DNA of 64,000 nucleotides from Ascochyta rabiei (Eukaryota > Ascomycota > Dothideomycetes > Pleosporales > Didymellaceae): NCBI RefSeq assembly GCF_004011695.2, contig NC_082422.1:372001-436000 (forward strand), in the 5' to 3' direction. Shown one piece after another: positions 1-12,300 of this stretch. The notes beneath the pieces were generated by a model that was not told the origin of the DNA, ran no database searches, and saw only the letters and a list, made by a program, of their open reading frames with translations. The position numbers and the translations under genes were made by a program. Each line of letters opens with the position of its first letter. The stretch's first letter is position 1.

Positions 1-3000
1 CTTTATTAAGGTGCTGCTATAACGCTTAGTATAAGTAGTAGGCACTAGTAGAAAGTCTATAATCTCCTGTTTAGTCCTGTTTAGGTATAACTTAGATAGG
101 TGGCGCTTACAGGCTGTAGCCTACATAGTGCTAGGTCTAAGCTAGGATATTATTTTAGGGAAACCCTAGCTCTAATAGAAGGGTGTAGTGTTAGATGCAG
201 AAAAGGGCACACTAAGGATATAATAGGTAAGGAACCTTATTATCTATAAATCCTTATAGTATACAGCAAATATTTATATAGCTCTCCTATTAGCAACTAA
301 GTTTAATAAGACCCTAGCTAAAAGGTTCTAGAAGTGCCTGCCTAGGGACTAGTTTGTCTCTATAAGCCTCTACAACATTACTAAAATCCTCTTAGTTTAA
401 TCCCTAGGAGCGCAAGGGACAGCAAGGGAGGTAAACCTCCTTCCCCCTAAGTTAGTCTAGTTTTAGGACCTATTCAATGAGAGCAAGGCCTCTAGCCTTC
501 TTCTATATAGGGGCTGGATAGATTACTACATACAGTTGCAACGCAACTAGTCTAAGAAGGAGGAGCCTCTACTCTAGGGCCCTCTGTACAACATGCTAAG
601 GGATTAGCTACTTAAGCTACAGAAACAGGTGTTAGCACTAATAAACAAGGGGTAGATCTACGCCTCCTCTTCCCTAGCAGGGGCCCTACTTCTGCTAGTT
701 AAAAAGTTCTCTAGTAGGTAGCGTATGTGCGTAGACTATTACGCACTTAATAGTATTATAATTACTAACTAGTACCTACTTCCTCTTATTAAGGAGACCT
801 TGCGTACACTAGGGGGTGCCTACTAGTTCTCTAAGGTTAATGTCTGTTTAGCATTTTACTAGATTTATGTTGTAGAAGGGGATAAGCACCTTACTGTATT
901 CTATACCTATTTTAGGCTCTTTAAGTAGCTAGTCTGCCTGTTTAGCCTAGCTAGAGTACTAGCGTCCTTCTAGCGTAACATTAACAGCGTGCTTTAAGAG
1001 ATATTAGGTAACTATGCTACTGCGTACCTAGATAATGTCCTAGTTTACAGTAGCAGGTTTAGAACAGACTACTTAGGGAAGGTTAGTAGAGTTCTTACGC
1101 TCCTACGCGATATAGGGCTAAATTTAGATTCTAAGAAGTGCGTATTTATAATTAAGAAAGTACACTACCTAGGATATATTATAGAAGCTAGAAAGGACAT
1201 TTATTCTAACCCTAAGAAGGTTAAGGCTATCTATAATTAGGAAGCCCTACAGTCTTTACGCAGGGTCTGCAGTTTCCTAGGGTTTGCTAACTTCTACTTG
1301 GACTTTATCCCAGCCTTCTCTAATATTACTGCCCTACTTAATTAACTTACAGGGAAGGATACCCTGTTTAGGTAGGGGCAGAAGGAGGACGTAGTGTTCT
1401 ACTAGCTAAAGAACGCATTTATAATAGAACTAGTTCTAGCCTAGTAGGACCCTAAGTAAGAAACATTATTAGAGGTAGACTACGCTAGTAAGGCGCTAGG
1501 CAGCTGCCTTTCTTAATAGTATAGGAAGGTGCTTTGCCTAGTTACGTATTACTCTGCTACACTTATAATAGAATAATAGAACTACACTATTTATAACAAG
1601 GAGTTAACTACTATTATAAAGTGCCTAAGGGTCTAGGCAGCTAAATTAGGGTCTGTTGCTAGGCTGTTTACCATCCTTACTACCTATAAGAACCTTTAGT
1701 ACTTTATAACAGCACGTAGGTTAAGTAAGAGGCAGCACTAATAGGCAGAAGAGCTATTAAAGTTCTGTTTCTATCTTTACTTCTGCCTAGGGCGCCTAGC
1801 AGCCTAACAAGATGTGCTAAGCTGCTAGGAACAGGACTATAATAGGAAGTTAGGGGGGGTCTATAGGATAATAACCCTAGTTTTAGTATTAGTAATTAGT
1901 ACACTAGACCCTAGTATGCTTCTACTTTTTATCAACACGTATATACAATTGCTGTAGAATAAAGGTATTTAGCAGGACGCAGGGTATATAGCGTACGTCT
2001 ACTATCTATAAGAGGGCCTACTAGTTTCCTCCTAAGGCTAAGACTACTTAGTAAATTACAGATTGCACGCTTAGTGCTTATAGCATGCTGCTATAGCACA
2101 GGGTTATATAGGTTCTGTGTTAGGAGCTACTTATAACTACAATAATCTAAAAGGCACACAAATCTAACCTAACAGGCTATCTAGGGCTAACGCCACATTC
2201 TACATTGTTAGACGCAACTTCTACTAGGAGGGGATGTGACAGGACGTTTAGCGTTATGTCTATAACTGCTACTGTTTTAGCACACACATATTACAGCGCT
2301 AACAGTAGGGCTTACTCTAGCTGTTGCCTATTACTAACTATTTTTAGTCCTAGATTTCTATAGACTTTATAGTTAACCTCCCTTAGGCTAATAAGAACGT
2401 ACTGTGCTATTTCTTAGTTATTACAGATTACCTTTCTAAGTATATGTAGCTTAAGGTAATAACTTCTATAACTATAGAATATTGCGCTAAGGTCTTCTGC
2501 AACACGTAGTAGTAGTTCTAAGGCTTTCCTAGCTCTATAATCTTAGACCGCAGCTTAGACTAGCTAGGACATTTTTAGACAACGCTGTGTAGCCTTATAG
2601 GGGTAGACTAGCTACTCTCTACAGCCTACCACCCCTAGACAGACAGAGGGATAGAGTGTGCTAACTAAGAGGTGTAGGCAGTCCTACAGGTTATAGTTAA
2701 CGTTAAACTGGATAACTAGCCTAACTGTCTTCTAGCCTGCTAACTAGCACTTAATAATTGCGACTCTTTAGATACTAGGGTTAGTTCTAACCTGCTCCTC
2801 TACAGGTATAATATAGACCTCCTACAGACAATAGTGCTACTAACTGTTAGCTAGAAAACACTATAGGGACAGGTAGTCTATTTCCTAGACTACCTCTAGC
2901 AAGGTATAGAGCTTACCTAGGCAGCTATAGCATAGGTGTAACAATACACCTAGGATGTAACAGACTGCAGCTATAGGCCTACAGAGTAGTACTACGTAGG

Positions 3001-3415
3001 AGATAAGGTGTAGTTTTCCCTCTGCAACATAAAAACTAATAGACTAAGCTAGAAGCTAGACTGGTTATAAGCCTAGTACATAGTAGTTATAATTCCTACC
3101 CCTCTAACAGTTACCCTAGATTTACTAGGTAACTTCTATAAGATAGTGTATATAGACCTACTAGAATATACAGCTTCTAACCTATTACTAACATAGCGCC
3201 TACAGGAAAATAGACTAGGCCTACTAGTTGTCCTAGAGGAGGATAACCTAACCCTGGCTAAATAGGAGGTAGAGTCTATCCTAAAAGAAAAAAGGGCTTG
3301 TAGGCAGAACAAGTTATAGGTCTTAGTTAAATAGAAGGGATATATAAAGCTAACGTAGAAACTACTAGAAGTATTATAAGACATAAAGGCCTAAAAGGCC
3401 TTTACAGTAATATAT
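1..3415 (+). pseudogene. RIP-mutated gypsy pol (RT, RNase H, integrase, chromodomain)
   Basis: Recognisable domains in order: RT with RMCVDYYAL at about 722-748 and FSKVNV near 829; the catalytic-loop motif reads YLDNVLVYS at 1025-1051, where the family has YLDD, a D-to-N change fitting G-to-A mutation. RNase H lies at about 1460-1630 (ending NYTIYNKEL). The integrase has a zinc-finger remnant near 2200-2280 and SIDFIVNLP near 2356. A chromodomain lies at about 3260-3400 (EVESILKEK, then VLVK-stop-KGY). Many stops are TAG/TAA at positions usually occupied by Q or W. In life the polyprotein would copy and integrate the element, the chromodomain steering it to histone-marked chromatin. The small ORF antisense at 3136-3384 is a shadow. 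Confidence 0.85.
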
Positions 3416-3439
3416 ACAGCACATAAGTAGTAGATATAG

Positions 3440-5000
3440 AGAAGAAGAAACTTTTATTATTTATAATAACCATTATAGGGTCCTATTAGGAGTTACTGTA
3501 TAGGGCATAAGGCCTAGCGCAGAAGAGCTTAGGGACCTTACAGCAACAGCATACTGTTACCTTACTTACATACTACCTAGTAACTAGCAGTAAGCCTTAA
3601 GACTTAAAAAAGATGTTGTTATTTACAGATAGGGAACAATAGGTAGTAGTAGCTATGTCTAGGGCCTAGTTCTACGCGTTGCAGCAGCAGCAGTTAACCT
3701 TATAGTTATTATTACTACCCTCTATATCTGCCTTAATAGTGCTACTATACATTAACTATAATATTTCCTTATAGTTATAGTTAGGCGTACGCAGCTCTAT
3801 AGGAGAAGGTAAGTAGTAATAGTAGGTAGGTACGCGCAACTCTATAAGGGAGGGAACGTAGCAATAGTAAGGGGGTATAGGGGACCTTATAAGAAAGGGA
3901 GAGCAGCGCTAGCATAGGGGCGTAGGCAACTCTGCAGGGGAGAGAGAGTAGCAACAGCAGGGTAGTAAGCAGAGCTAGTAGACAGACAAGCAGCGCTTGT
4001 TAGGGGAGTTAGAGCAGCAGTAGCAGGATAAGCAGGATGCTGGGGTGTACTCTAGGCAGCAGTAGAGCGTAGTAAGCAGGTGCTTAACTTAGTTAATAGC
4101 GTCCTTTAGATCTAGTTAGCTACGCACCTAACATAGACAGAAAATTTTTACAGTAGTGTAGGCCTAGACTACCTCTATGCAGTTTATGCGCTTAGTCTAG
4201 GACTAGAAGGCTAACCCTATAGTAGCTACAAACTATTAGAGGTAGGTATCTAGTTAGTTGCTGCTATAACACCTAGACAACAGCATAGTAGGCAGAGTAA
4301 CCTAGGTACTAGGCTTAGTAGGGGAACAGGCAGCGTAAGTAGAGGTTAATCGCTTTGCTAGTGTAGGGTTAGCTAGGGCTAGGTTAAGCGCAGCCTTATA
4401 CACCTGCTAGTGCTTATAGTAGGTACCTAACAAAAATGTTATATTAGAAAGGATAACCCCTAGTAGTAATAAGGGGGTAACTTACAGTAGAAAACAGGCT
4501 AACGCCCCTAGTTAGCTTTGTTACTGCCTACACCCTAGGTGCTAGGTGTCTTAATATAGGCGTTACTAGCACGTGCTAACGCCTTAGCTACTGTTAGTTA
4601 GGAATAAGAGGCTAGAACAGGAACATGTATATTAATGTACTGCTTAAAATTATGCTAGGTACAGTAGAGCTTAGCGTTTATAGTAAAGAGGTTATTATTA
4701 TAAACGTAAACGCGCTTATACTTAGCGCAGGTATAATAGGTCTTACTAGCACCTAAAACGCAGTTAGCTGTAGAAGAAATTAGTAAGTAAGCAGAACTAT
4801 AACAGACATAGGCACTTATAAGACTAACTAGTAAGAATAGTAAGGAGGTAGCAGGAGCAGTATAGGACAGCGCTAGTAGAGACAGGGACTAAGTTCTTAT
4901 TGTCTAAGTTGCTCTTAACTTTATAGTTGCCTATACAACAGCAGTAAGCTTTCTATATATATAGTTAGGCCCTATAACTAGATTAGAAACTATAGATAAG
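3440..5000 (+). pseudogene. Mutated glutamine-rich ORF region downstream of the chromodomain
   Basis: The + strand between the chromodomain and the LTR reads as one long mutated ORF: stops are almost all TAG/TAA at sites that would be CAG/CAA, giving a Gln/Arg-rich protein. Q-rich low-complexity sequence lies at about 3650-4060. A Cys/His-containing basic stretch lies near 4520-4560 (CYCLHPRC), followed by a Tyr/Arg-rich segment. Its last third is repeated at 15909-16930. I do not recognise the family. It could be a displaced gag-like or accessory ORF of the element, or part of another nested element. Confidence 0.45.
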
Positions 5001-5439
5001 AAATACTAGGGGTATGTTATAGGCAGAGGGGAGGGACTGTAGCAGACTATAACTACCCCCTCTAGGGGGACTACTAGCTCCTTAACTAGTAGCCTAATAG
5101 CTATAACTAGAGGTAACAACAGATATAGCAGGTAGGGTAAGGGCTTATATAAAAAGTTAGGTAGGTACATAACAGGTAGGTTAGGCAGAAGCGTAGAGTA
5201 GTACAGTGTCTAACTTAGGCAGGTGCGCTAGATAAAACAAAAATAACCTAGGTACGCGTAGGGACCACCCTAGGTAAACTATAGACTGGACTAGCAGCTA
5301 ACCTACTAAGAGGTAGGCCCTTATATAACTATAACTAGCTCTAGGGTTTACCTACTACTAGCGTCCCTCTAATCTACGCAAAATGCAGGAGAGACCCTAT
5401 AAAATATATTTAGCTAGGAAGAGATAGGGAAAGGAGGTA

Positions 5440-5594
5440 TGTTATAGGCTTAGACCTTGTCTAAGCCTTAAGTAAGATAGGGCAGTTATGTGCCCTATAG
5501 ACATATTAGAAGGACACGCAACGTGTTACCTCCTTAAGAGATACAATACCATATCAACCCTTATTGCATCCCACCCTAAGGCTAGTCCTTAACA
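5440..5594 (+). repeat. Candidate 3' LTR (155 bp) of the + strand chromovirus
   Basis: Starts TGTTATAGGC and ends CCTTAACA, the usual TG...CA termini, and is preceded directly by a purine tract (GAGATAGGGAAAGGAGG) typical of a polypurine primer site. The same 155 bp in the same context recurs at 16930-17084. Confidence 0.6.
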
Positions 5595-7221
5595 CAGGTA
5601 ATAGAGTTGTTAAGTACTTAAGTGTACTAGAACGCTGTGTCTATATCCTTAATCTACTAGTCTACCTACTAGGTTAATAGAGGCTTATTATCTGTCCTAA
5701 GTTTTAGCTTAGGCTAAACAATGTTAAGGACTTGTATTATCCTACTAGCCCTGTTAAATGCTAGGCGTTAGCTACCTAGTGCGTTTCTAGCATGCGTCTA
5801 TTATAGGGTCTTAACTGCCTAGTTAAATTATTATTGCTAGATTTTAATCTCCTGCTTAGTAGCGCTAGACAGTTCTGCCTTGTTAAGTGCTTCTAGTGAA
5901 AACAGAATAGAAGCTTATAGTAATTCTATTGTAGGTTATATAATGCATAGTGTTAGGATATTTAGTGTTATAATACCTGCTATTATAGCATCTAAATTAC
6001 CCCTAATATAAGGGTTAAGTAGTAGCTCTATAGGCAATAGCGACACCCTAAGCACGTTGTCGCGTTATTAAGCATCTAGCTCCTAACTAGGGTTATTATA
6101 AGGGGTTAGCTTGTCTATATTACTAGTAGTTAAGCAGAGGTTATATTGTCCTCCTACCATTATAATAGCTAGGTTTCTCCTACTCCTCTGCTGCTAATTA
6201 GCTGCCTGTTCTAAGAGGAGTATAAAGGATTTAAATTGTAAGGTTGCTATAGGCAGGCAATAGAGCAGAGCAAGATAGGACAAATAATAGGGTAATATTT
6301 AAGTGATAAGACAAATCCTTAATAGATAAGTCTTAAGGTTTGTAAATATTATATACGTGTGTGGCCAGTAGGTCTCTAGGCTTGGCCTAGGACCTGGCTG
6401 AGGTATCTCCCAGTATGGGGAGAACACTTGTAACACAAGGACATAAGCTAGAAAGAAGAAGGATAGTGTTATAAACATAAATCCTAAGAAAGGAATTACT
6501 AGGTAATGTTAATAGATATTATAAGGCGGCATAATAGCTAGTAAGAAGGCTATTACCCTATAGGTAATAACAAGATGACTTATGTATAAGCTACTAGGGC
6601 TATAACAGGTAAAGTGTCCTATATGATAAAGGCTAAGTAAGCTATAGGATTTATAGGATAAGTAACTAGTGTCCTATAGGAATCCTATAGGATCCTATAA
6701 GACTTATAAGACTATAGGACTTTGTCCTATAAGACTATAGGACATCTTAAGTATATAGTTAGTAGGAACACAACCCTTAAAGTTTATGTTTAACCTTATT
6801 AATTAAATTTTTCTTTAAAATCTTAACCTGCGCTTAAACTAGACAGTCTACTCTGTACTATTTAGTGCACCCTATCTTCACAAACTTTGCTTAGTTAATA
6901 ACCCCAACCAATCCACCAGTACTCATCCCCGAGAACCAATAGAATCAGTGCTTACGGTCTTTTACTAAAGTACGACTTCAACAGGGGCTTATTTCTATTG
7001 TTACTGTATTTAGAGAGTGCTCTCTATTAGGTGGTGGATCTAGTTCTATAGTCCTAGGGTCCTAGTCCTAGGTAGAGATTCCTTCTCTTTTTATAAAGAA
7101 ATAAGAAATAACTAAAAGAGAACATGTATTTGCACAGGTAGAGGTACCTAGTCTCTGTCTGCTTTATAGGGCTAAAAAACAAGGAAAAATGCAGTCTTAG
7201 CTTTACTAATCTTACCTTTAT
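5595..7221. other. Unassigned RIP-mutated DNA
   Basis: TA/TAG-rich sequence with no usable ORF on either strand. The part up to about 6330 has the base pattern of mutated coding repeat DNA on the minus strand, but no motif is recognisable. Two short stretches (about 6355-6440 and 6890-7000) are less mutated and look like original single-copy sequence. A palindrome-rich patch sits at 6640-6745. Confidence 0.5.
6640..6745. repeat. Palindromic CCTATAGG / TATAAGACTATAGGAC repeats
   Basis: Repeated self-complementary CCTATAGG cores, and two direct copies of TATAAGACTATAGGAC separated by a few bases, in about 100 bp. Purely seen in the sequence; no function known to me. Confidence 0.6.
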
Positions 7222-7423
7222 TGTAAAGAGTGTACAAAGCGATTACGAGGGAGGATAGGGTTAAAGAGGATAGCATGTGTATTAAGGTACGTAGTATGTA
7301 GTAACAAGACTAATTGCTGGAGTATTAGTAATAACCTCTAACACCTTTATATAGTCTGGGCTGACTAGCCCTATAGTAGCCCGCCAAGACTAGCAGAGGT
7401 ACCCCTAGGCCCAGCGCCTAACA
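7222..7423 (-). repeat. 3' LTR of gypsy copy 1 (202 bp)
   Basis: Begins TGTAAAGAGTG and ends GCGCCTAACA on the + strand. It matches 14321-14522 and 28524-28725 along its length, differing mainly by C/T and G/A transitions. Confidence 0.9.
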
Positions 7424-7959
7424 ATGCCTCCCTTCTCTAGATTGTTTAGCTTAAATAATAGTATAATTAGCAATACTGTATTATTTTAGCCTAGCTTTAG
7501 ATGTGTTTACTCTGTCTATCCTGTTATAGCTAATTCTAACTAGGTTTAGGCATTTTAGACGCCTTGTAAGGCTAGAGGGGGCTTAATATTAATTCTGCCT
7601 TTACCTAGTAAAAGTTAAACAGAAATCCTCTCTTACCTCTTACTTTACCTCTAGGGTCTAGGCAGCCGCCTGCGTAGGCTAAAGCTCTAACTAGGTGGCT
7701 AGCAGCATATAAGCTATCTATACCCCTAGTTTTATTAGTTACTACTATATCCTACTTTATTTTAGTAAGTACTAACCTATTCTGTCTAGCACTTTTGTAA
7801 GGATAGCTAAGGGATTTTCTGGGTGTTTCTAGCATGTTCTAACACGTTTTAGCAGATAGTACTGCACAACACACCTTAGTAACTTTTTTAGACTACTCCT
7901 AACTACTACCGCCTACTACTAACTGTTACTAACTATTACTAACTACTATTTGCTATAGC

Positions 7960-8855
7960 TGTTATGTTAATGCCTACTTACTGCAAGATTAACATTACTA
8001 AGAACAGTAGGACTACTAAGTAGTGCTGCATGCTTAATCTCTACTACATTGCTAATAGTAATGTCTATAGGGACTGTTATTTCTCTGCTAACCTAGCTTT
8101 GTAGAGTAGCCTACGTTATAGGGACACCTAGGCCTACTACTATAGAAAGTTTTATAATAGTAACAAGAATTGCCTATTAGTACGTGTTTTGTCTCCTTTT
8201 AGCTTGTTTTAGTATCTTTTAACATGTTTAGGGCCCTAATAAGTATACTAACAGCTATTTAAGGCTTTCTAGCAATATAGCGCGCCTTTACTCTAGTTAC
8301 TGCCTAGTTACTACTACTTATACTGCTATTATTAATGCAGCTAGCGTTAAGACTACCCCTGTAACACCTACTACTACTACACCTATATTTATTAATAAGA
8401 AGACTGCAATAGGCAAGTCTATTGATAACTAGGCTACCTTGTTGCTAGGTATAATTTAAGAGTACATTTTATCTCTTTTTAGCTTATTATAGCATAATCT
8501 AACCTTTATAGAAACTATTTACTATAGAAAGAGCTGATTATACTCTATAATAGCAACACTTACATACATAAGTTAACCTTATCTAGCATCTATATTAAGA
8601 AGTAAGATTAATCTAAGGCTAGTGCTGTTAAGGCTAAGATAAAGCAAAAGAAGATGTTAGAGGAGAGTAGTAGTAAGTCTAATCTAGATGCGCCTATTAC
8701 CCCCTATAAGAAGGTATTATAACACGTTTTAACCTATTTTAATAATATCTAACTTCTTTTATAGTTAAAGTACTAGATTACAGGCACTAGAAAGACACTT
8801 AGTTAACTCTAAAAGGAGCAGGAGGAGTAGGAGGCTGCTAAGCAGGCCGCCGCTA

Positions 8856-8887
<32 letters not shown>

Positions 8888-8990
8888 AAGAAGCCTTATA
8901 GTAGTTGTAAGGCTGCTACTTATACCTATAGTAGTAGTTATAGTTAGTAGATATTCCCTATAATAGAAGGTTTAGATTAATAATACCTAA
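7960..8990 (+). pseudogene. Opposite-strand intron-containing ORF inside gypsy copy 1
   Basis: On the + strand, opposite to gag-pol, a mutated ORF can be followed through three intron-like gaps. These are roughly 8180-8231 (GTACGTGTTT...TTTAG), 8449-8511 (GTATAATTT...TATAG) and 8717-8773 (GTATTATAAC...TATAG). The product would be Lys/Arg/Ser-rich, with KAKIKQKKMLEESSSKSN and then a poly-alanine run encoded by ten GCT triplets, followed by a basic Ser/Arg tail. The same ORF sits in copy 2 (29200-30240). Family not recognised; some resemblance in composition to transposase C-termini. Exon limits are approximate. Confidence 0.4.
8858..8887 (+). repeat. (GCT)10 microsatellite
   Basis: Ten uninterrupted GCT triplets, reading as poly-alanine in the opposite-strand ORF. 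The same length is present in copy 2 at 30108-30137. Confidence 0.9.
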
Positions 8991-9389
8991 GTTTATAGTT
9001 AGTAGATAGTTTTAGGCTAATATAGCAATTAGGTATATTACACTCTTAGATAGTCTAAATAATACTAGAAAGGTGTTCTTCTATACTAATTCTTCTATAT
9101 TTACTTATAATTATAACTATATAATATAGCATGTAACTTTCTTTATTTCCTTATATTAGAAATAGCTATAATAGGCTAAAAGATGTCTACTTTAGCTAGT
9201 CTATATTTCTTAGGGTAAGGTAGAGTTATGTTTTCCCTTAGCGTAAACTATTAAACACTTATTAATTAAAAAACCCCTATAGGGAAAAATTATAATTAAG
9301 TAAAGATATTTAGCCTTTTTAGTCCCCCCTTTTTTAGACTTTAACCTTAACGTCTTATTACGCAGTCTAAGTAGTTACTTTATTATTTT

Positions 9390-12300
9390 CTAGTATTATT
9401 TTAGCGCTTCTTTAGAAAGATTTGTGCTAATTTCCTAGGAATTTTCTAAGTTAGGGAATCTGTCCTACTTAATAAGGTATTCCTACTGTCTATTATCTAG
9501 TTACCTTCTGTTAAGGACTTTTTCTACATCCTACACCTTCTCTTCCCCTTTAACTATAGGTTCTTATATTTATTTCTATATAATTAGAAGTTAACTTCTT
9601 AGTATGTATAGGTCTAGCAGTAACACATAGAATACTAGATAGATCTTCTTTATTTCTAGCAGGTCTACTCTATATACACTAGGGCTCATCTAGGCTATAA
9701 TACTCCTAGGTCCTAGGTATTTCTAGTCTAACTTCATTTTTAGGCGTACTGTCCTAATGTTCTTACTAGAGACTAGTACTTTATTACCTACTTTAAAGGG
9801 TGCTAGTAGTTGTTTCTTATCTAAGTGTTTCTTTTAATACTTGTTTAACTTTTCTATATTTACTTTACAGGTAGCCTATAAGGAAATAACTCTAGCAGCC
9901 AATTCCTTAATAAGGGGAGATTCTCTGCCTTTTAATACTAAAGTAGGCTAATCTGTGCTCCTTAGATCTATACTATAATAGGCTTAGAAAGGTGTTATAT
10001 TTATAGATGCGTAAATACTATTATTATACGCAAATTCTACAATTAAAATCTATAGGGCCTAATTATCTTATTCTAGAGTACAGTAGCAACGTAAGTACTA
10101 TTTAAGAGTCTGATTTTGCCTTTCTATTTAGCCATCTGTCTAGAAATAATAGGCTAATATTAAGACTTATCTTAAGTTTAAATAGTAGTTAAAGGTTTCC
10201 TACATCTTTAAGTTTATTAGCAGCCCTTAATCTAAGATAATTTGTCCTGGCGCGCTGTATAAGTAGATAATTTCTCTAATCTAGGTATATGCTAGATCGT
10301 TTCTATCCTAATTAGCCCTAGCAAGTATATAGTCTAATATTTTAGTTAATTTATATACTACTACTAGTATAGAGTTATATACTAGCCTAGCTACCTTACT
10401 TAGAGGTAATTTTGTAATAAAATCTATTGTTACGTTCTCCTATAGCTAGCTTAGCACTATTAAAGGTTATAATAATTTATATAGTTTATGTTAGGTAGCA
10501 GTTAATCTCCTACATACTAAGCAGTTATAGCAGTAGTTAGATACATTCTTAGTAATGCCCTTCTAGGTGTATCTGCGCTAAATCTTCTCTAAGGTCCTTT
10601 GTGCTCTAAAGCGTCCTAACATTAGGTTATTATAACATTCTTTAATTATTTATTCTTTATCTTTTAGCCTTATAAGTAAGATACGCTTCTCCTTAGCTAT
10701 ATTATCTTTTTCTAGGTTATTTTGTCCTATTTTAACGTTACTTAACTCTTTTTTACTGCTAGAGAGTTTATCTATGTTGTCTAAGTCTGTTGTTAGCTCT
10801 ATATAACTGTTCTCTCTTAACTCTTCTCTTTTAACATCCCTTATGTCCTTTCTTTCTTTTACAGACAAACAAACAGTTATAGCTACTACTAGGGGAGTAT
10901 TAGGGTTCCTCCTAGTTAGTATCTCTTAAAGAAGTTATATAAAAGCGTTATTATACTTTTATAAGAGGTCTTACCCCTCTCTTATATATTTAGGACGCTG
11001 TAAGAGTCTATCTATAGGGTTTATAGACCCTAGGTAATAAGTAATTATAAAATTAAACTTAGATAATACTAAGTATGCCCTTACTTACTAATAGCTAAGA
11101 ACCTTTATCTCTATAAACTATTTTAGGTTTTAGTAATCTGTTAGGATCTTAAAGAAGGTACTATCTAAGTATCTTTGCTAATGCTGTAGGCTCTAGACAA
11201 TTATAAGAAGTTTCTAGTTATAAGTATTATAGTTATACTCTACTTAGATTAACTTCTTTAAATAGAAGTCTACAGGCCTCTATTAGGCCAGCTTCCCCTC
11301 TCTAGGGACTAGTTAACTAAGGGTTCCTAAGATAGCGCCTCTAGAGGCATCTACTTCTATCCTAGTCTGTCTCCTAGGTATAAAATAAACTAAGATAGGT
11401 ACGTTAATAAATAAATCCTTTATATTTTAGAAAGCTTATAGGGATTCTTTACTTAGCTTAAGAGGCTAACTCTCCTTCTTCCTTATTACTTAACTAGATT
11501 TAACTAAATTTAGCCTTTTCTAGGTTAATTAGGTTAATAGTATGGCTAATTTAGAAAACCCTATAATAAACCTCTAATAGTAGTTTATAAAGCCTATAAA
11601 TACTTAAATATTATAAACTGTGCACAGGATTAGCTATTCTTAGATTATTTTAACCCTGTCTAGATTAATGCTAACCCCTTTAGGCAAGACTATGTACCTA
11701 AGGTACTCTGTACGTTAATAGTGCTATTTACACTTATCTAAGCGCATATAGAGGTTTACTTTAGAAAGCCTCTCTAAGACCTCCTTAATATGTCTAGCGT
11801 AGTCTTCCTCTATCTTAGAGTATACTAATATGTTGTCTAGATATATAATATAAGTTATATTAACTAATCCTATTATTGCCTTGTTTATATAGGCCTAAAA
11901 TTAGGTAGGAGCATTTATAAGTCTAAATAGCATTACTATATACTTAAAATGTCTATACCTAGTTTAAAAAGTAGTCTTCTATTTATCTCCTTTCTTAATT
12001 TAGATTTAGTAATATGCCTTATGTATATCTAGTTTAGTATAGAACTTAGCTTACGCTAGTTATTCTAGTAACTCTGTAATTAGTAGTAATAGATAGTAGT
12101 TTTTAACTGTTATCTTATTTAGACCTCTATAGTCTACACATAGTTGTAGGTTACTGTCTTTCTTCTTTACAAAGAGAATAGGCGCCCCTGCTAGCGACCT
12201 TAAGTGTTATATCTAGCTACGTTATAGATATTCTGCTAGATACTTCCTAAGTATTTCTAATTCTGTTATAGATAGTCTGTATAACAGTTAGTAGGGGGGA

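Larger units (their letters stand above)
1..5594 (+). mobile_element. Ty3/gypsy chromovirus, RIP-mutated, 5' end outside window
   Basis: Left-truncated LTR retrotransposon of the chromodomain-bearing Ty3/gypsy class. Read on the + strand with TAG/TAA taken as mutated glutamine codons, it shows reverse transcriptase, RNase H, integrase and a chromodomain in the usual Ty3 order. A further mutated ORF region follows, then a polypurine stretch (about 5421-5437) and a 155-bp LTR candidate. The 5' LTR and gag would lie left of the window. No intact ORF remains, so the copy is dead. A partial second copy of its 3' end lies at 15909-17084. Joining 3416-5594 to the pol region is inferred from continuity and strand; a second nested element there is possible. 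Confidence 0.8.

Noticed and set aside
3136..3384. 82-codon minus-strand open frame
   Set aside because: Antisense to the chromodomain region of the mutated gypsy pol; no independent support.
10650..10868. 72-codon open frame present twice (also 31900-32118)
   Set aside because: It is only the longest stop-free piece between RNase H and integrase of the gypsy element; duplicate occurrence reflects the duplicated element, not conservation of a small gene.
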